From positions 1-64,000 of the forward strand of contig NCBI01000019.1 in the NCBI GenBank assembly GCA_002255365.1: a stretch of 64,000 bases of DNA. Reading direction: 5' to 3'. The notes under the pieces were generated by a model, which worked only from the letters and a program-made list of their open reading frames with translations, was not told where the DNA came from and made no database searches. A program made the position numbers and the translations under genes. Positions 61,427-64,000 of this stretch are shown here, piece by piece (the stretch's first letter is position 1; each line of letters opens with the position of its first letter). The stretch comes from Chromatiales bacterium 21-64-14. GTDB lineage: Bacteria; Pseudomonadota; Gammaproteobacteria; 21-64-14.

Positions 61427-62186
61427 GGAGCAAACCCTCCAATGCTGCATGGAACGCCGCCGGGTGGGATAAGAACGGCACATGGCCCGCCTCGGGAAAC
61501 ATCTCGATCCGCGCCCGCGGCAACGCCCGCGCCAGTGCCTGAGAGGCCGCCGCCGGTACCAGGGTGTCCCGCCCGCCCGCCAGCACCAGGGTCTCCACGG
61601 AAAGCGCGTGGAGCCGCGCGCGCAGGTCGGTGTCACGCAGCAGCGCGAGCCCGCCGCGCAACGCGTCCAGCGCCGGCGCGTGGCGGACCGGGCGCCGGCG
61701 CAACGTGCGCAGGGTCGCCCGCGCGGCGGCGCTGCCGCGGGTCTGCAAGCTGAGAAAGCGGTTCAACGTCCCCTCGTAGTCGCGTTCCAAATCGGCCGCG
61801 AAGGTATCCAACACGTCGGCGCGGATACCGTAGGGCCAGTCCGGCGCACAGGTGAAACGCGGCGTCCCCGCCACCAGTGCAAGGCGCGCCACCGCGTGTG
61901 GGCCCGTCACGGCCGCGGCCATGGCGACCAAGGCGCCCAGGGACCAGCCCACCCACACCGCCCCCGGCGGCACCGCCGCGCGCACCGCGTCCGCCACGGC
62001 GTCCAGTTGGAACGCCCGCGCGTCCGCCAGCGGACTCAATCCATGGCCCGGAAGGTCCACGACCCACAGCCGGAAACGCGGCGCGAGCCACGCCGCGGTG
62101 GTATCCCAGATGCTGCCGTCCAGACCCCAGCCGTGGATCAGCACCACGTCGGGACCGGCGCCCCGGCACTCCACGTGGAGCGTCAT
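61419..62186 (-). CDS. bioH: Pimeloyl-ACP methyl ester carboxylesterase BioH
   Basis: Alpha/beta hydrolase that frees pimeloyl-ACP, 255 residues. The nucleophile elbow GWSLG, Asp in GGRDTLVP, and His in EAGHVPF make up the triad. [15 protein letters not shown] supplies the oxyanion hole. The start at 62186 overlaps the bioF stop (ATGA); the upstream open frame runs through bioF in another phase. A BioC-BioH pair in the cluster indicates the E. coli-type pathway. Confidence 0.94.
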   Translation of the reverse strand: MTLHVECRGAGPDVVLIHGWGLDGSIWDTTAAWLAPRFRLWVVDLPGHGLSPLADARAFQLDAVADAVRAAVPPGAVWVGWSLGALVAMAAAVTGPHAVARLALVAGTPRFTCAPDWPYGIRADVLDTFAADLERDYEGTLNRFLSLQTRGSAAARATLRTLRRRPVRHAPALDALRGGLALLRDTDLRARLHALSVETLVLAGGRDTLVPAAASQALARALPRARIEMFPEAGHVPFLSHPAAFHAALEGLLHG

Positions 62187-63382
62187 GACGCGCCGGGGAT
62201 CCCGTCCGGGAACTGCTTGCGCCACTCGATCTCCAGGACCTCCAGCAAACGGTCCACGTGCGCATCCTCGTGCACCGCGGAGAACGTGACGCGCAAGCGC
62301 GCGGTCCCCGCCGGGACCGTCGGCGGTCGGATTGCGGTGACCAGCAGCCCGTGGTCTTCCAACGCCCGGGAAAGTGCCAGCGCGGCACGCGCGGTACCCA
62401 CCATCAGGGGCTGGATCGGCGTGGTGCTGCCGGTCACCGGCAACCCGATGCGGCGCGCCCCGGCCTGGAAGCGCTGCACCAGCGCATGCAAGCGCGCGCG
62501 GCGCCAGGGTTCCGCGCGCGCCACGCCCAGGGCGGCGCGCGCGGCCTCCGCCATGGCCGGCGGCGGCGCGGTGGTATAGACATAAGTGCGCGCGTGCTGG
62601 ATCAGGGACTCGATCAACGCCGCGCTGCCGGCCACGAACGCCCCGAAGGTACCGAACGCCTTGCCCAGCGTGCCCATCAGCACCGGGACCGCATCCATGC
62701 CGAGCCCAAAGTGTTCCAGGACGCCGCCGCCCTGTTCCCCCACCACCCCCAGGCCGTGCGCGTCGTCCACCATCAGCCACGCCCCGGCGGCGTGCGCCGC
62801 GCGCGCCAGCTCCGGCAGCGGCGCCAGATCCCCGTCCATGCTGAACACGCCATCGGTGACCACCAGCCGGCGCCGCGCCGTGCCCGCCGCCAGCGCACGC
62901 GCCAGCGCCGCGGCGTCGCCGTGCGGATAACGCACCAAGCGCGCACCGGACAGACGCCCGGCGTCCAACAGCGAGGCGTGGTTCAGCCGGTCCTCCAGCA
63001 CCTGATCGCCGCGCCCCAGCAACGCATCGACCACGCCCAGGTTGGCCATGTAGCCGGTGGAGAACAGCAGCGCCCGCGGCCGGCCCACGTAGGCCGCCAG
63101 TTCTTCCTCCAAGGCATGATGGGCCGCGCAATGACCTGTAATGAGATGGGCGGCGCCGCTGCCCACGCCATACTCACGGGCACCGGCGATGCAGGCATCG
63201 CGCACCGCCGGATGCGCGGCGAGCCCCAGATAGTCGTTGCTGCAGAACGCCAGATACTCGCGCCCACCGGCGTGGATCAGATCGCCCGGTGGCCCGGTGC
63301 GCACGCGTCGCGCACGGTACAGTACGGCGCGCTCGCGCTGTGCCAGGTCTTCGAGCAAGGCAGTGGTAAAGCCATCGTTCAC
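62183..63382 (-). CDS. bioF: 8-amino-7-oxononanoate synthase
   Basis: PLP enzyme joining pimeloyl thioester and alanine, 399 residues. [18 protein letters not shown] and [23 protein letters not shown] are family blocks; the PLP lysine is in [28 protein letters not shown] follows the family. The start is a GTG at 63382 with GGGGA five bases before it. It is 62 bases after bioB. Confidence 0.95.
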   Translation of the reverse strand: MNDGFTTALLEDLAQRERAVLYRARRVRTGPPGDLIHAGGREYLAFCSNDYLGLAAHPAVRDACIAGAREYGVGSGAAHLITGHCAAHHALEEELAAYVGRPRALLFSTGYMANLGVVDALLGRGDQVLEDRLNHASLLDAGRLSGARLVRYPHGDAAALARALAAGTARRRLVVTDGVFSMDGDLAPLPELARAAHAAGAWLMVDDAHGLGVVGEQGGGVLEHFGLGMDAVPVLMGTLGKAFGTFGAFVAGSAALIESLIQHARTYVYTTAPPPAMAEAARAALGVARAEPWRRARLHALVQRFQAGARRIGLPVTGSTTPIQPLMVGTARAALALSRALEDHGLLVTAIRPPTVPAGTARLRVTFSAVHEDAHVDRLLEVLEIEWRKQFPDGIPGAS

Positions 63383-63444
63383 GGCAATCCCCGCATAGCG
63401 GCCGTAACCCGCGTGGACGCAGTTTCCAAGGACCCCATAGGCAC

Positions 63445-64000
63445 TCAGAGCGGGTGCAGCCCGAGGCGCTCGAACAGCCGCCGGTCCTGGTCGGCCTCCG
63501 GGTTGCCAGTGGTAAGGAGCTTCTCGCCGTGGAAGATCGAGTTGGCACCCGCGAGGAAACACAGGGCCTGGAGCTCATCGCTCATGTCGGTGCGCCCGGC
63601 CGACAGACGCACCATGGAGCGCGGCATGAGGATGCGCGCCACCGCGATGGTGCGCACGAAGTCCAGGGGATCCGGCGGCGCGGCATCCGCCAGCGGCGTG
63701 CCCTCCACCGCCACCAGCTGATTGATGGGGACGCTCTCCGGATGCCGGGGCAGGGTCGCCAGGGTCTGGAGCAGCGCGGCACGATCGTCCACGTCTTCGC
63801 CCAAGCCGATGATCCCGCCGCAGCACACCCGCATACCCGCGTCGCGCACGTGGCCCAGGGTCTCCAAGCGCTCGTCATAAGTGCGCGTGGTGATCACCGC
63901 GCCGTAGAATTCGCGCGAGGTATCCAGATTGTGGTTGTAGTAGTCGAGTCCCGCATCGTGCAGCCGCAGCGCCTGGTCCGCGCTGAGCATGCCCAGGGTC
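63445..64000 (-). CDS. bioB: Biotin synthase, C-terminal part (runs off the window)
   Basis: Only the last 185 or so residues are visible; the start, including the radical-SAM CxxxCxxC motif, lies beyond 64000. The visible part has [56 protein letters not shown] and the C-terminal [51 protein letters not shown]. The Arg in RLSAGR is a ligand of the sacrificial 2Fe-2S cluster. No truncation within the visible part. Confidence 0.95.
   Translation of the reverse strand, partial: TLGMLSADQALRLHDAGLDYYNHNLDTSREFYGAVITTRTYDERLETLGHVRDAGMRVCCGGIIGLGEDVDDRAALLQTLATLPRHPESVPINQLVAVEGTPLADAAPPDPLDFVRTIAVARILMPRSMVRLSAGRTDMSDELQALCFLAGANSIFHGEKLLTTGNPEADQDRRLFERLGLHPL

Overview
The window is a continuous, gene-dense, GC-rich stretch of a bacterial chromosome. 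Its gene content and order are those of a gammaproteobacterium: parAB-rsmG-mnmG beside the atp operon, HAD phosphatase-rppH-ptsP, ftsYEX-rpoH, rsmD-coaD-ferredoxin-mutM, and bioB-F-H-C-D. Placement near the Chromatiales/Acidiferrobacterales sulfur- and iron-oxidising lineages is my inference from the aerobic caa3-type oxidase, the Glu-type AtpE and the base composition. It was not tested by any search. I see no tRNA, rRNA, CRISPR array, prophage or intact insertion sequence.

Layout. 1-17,720 (all minus strand): a HAD phosphatase, mnmG-rsmG, parA-parB, a CBS-domain gene, the full F1Fo ATP synthase operon atpIBEFHAGDC behind a good sigma70-type promoter, an SlyD-like isomerase, then glmU and glmS. 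17,879-21,286 (plus): rppH-ptsP-DUF2914. 21,347-30,615: an accessory block with a flippase-like membrane protein, a 1359-residue protein joining two cyclic-nucleotide-binding domains, a rhodanese domain, about 500 residues of coiled coil, one membrane span and a Pro/Ala-rich tail, a hypothetical gene, a 145-bp inverted-repeat element, a 7TM diguanylate cyclase and the cAMP phosphodiesterase cpdA. 30,720-39,363: an O-methyltransferase, a Pit phosphate transporter, argA and a gspD-E-F set. 39,454-48,079: mutM coupled to a TIGR03790-like gene, ferredoxin, coaD, a DUF2007 gene, rsmD, and an M16 protease / K+ channel / M16 protease trio. 48,179-52,040 (plus): ftsY-ftsE-ftsX-rpoH. 52,134-59,571: heme O synthase, a SCO-like protein, SURF1, a DUF2909 protein, coxC, a 40-residue assembly protein, coxA, a coxB-cytochrome c fusion and DUF2244. 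59,764-64,000 (minus): the biotin genes bioD, C, H, F and the 3' part of bioB.

How the genes work together. The cox genes build a terminal oxidase that makes the proton gradient used by the ATP synthase. glmU and glmS feed cell-wall precursor synthesis. ftsE, ftsX and ftsY act in division and membrane targeting, and rpoH sets the heat-shock response. Between 22.6 and 30.6 kb, a putative cyclic-nucleotide effector, a c-di-GMP synthase and a cAMP phosphodiesterase lie close together and form the most unusual part of the window.

The best second-look items are: a perfect CIRCE operator (TTAGCACTC-N9-GAGTGCTAA) overlapping the likely rpoH promoter, which implies HrcA repression of sigma-32; the giant cNMP/rhodanese/coiled-coil membrane protein and its second-messenger neighbourhood; the small inverted-repeat element ending 4 bp before the diguanylate cyclase start codon; a Glu-to-Met change in the CuA motif of CoxB; and a 22-bp palindrome with BirA-like half-sites next to the presumed cox promoter. 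All functions rest on motifs read by eye; no database search or structure prediction was run.
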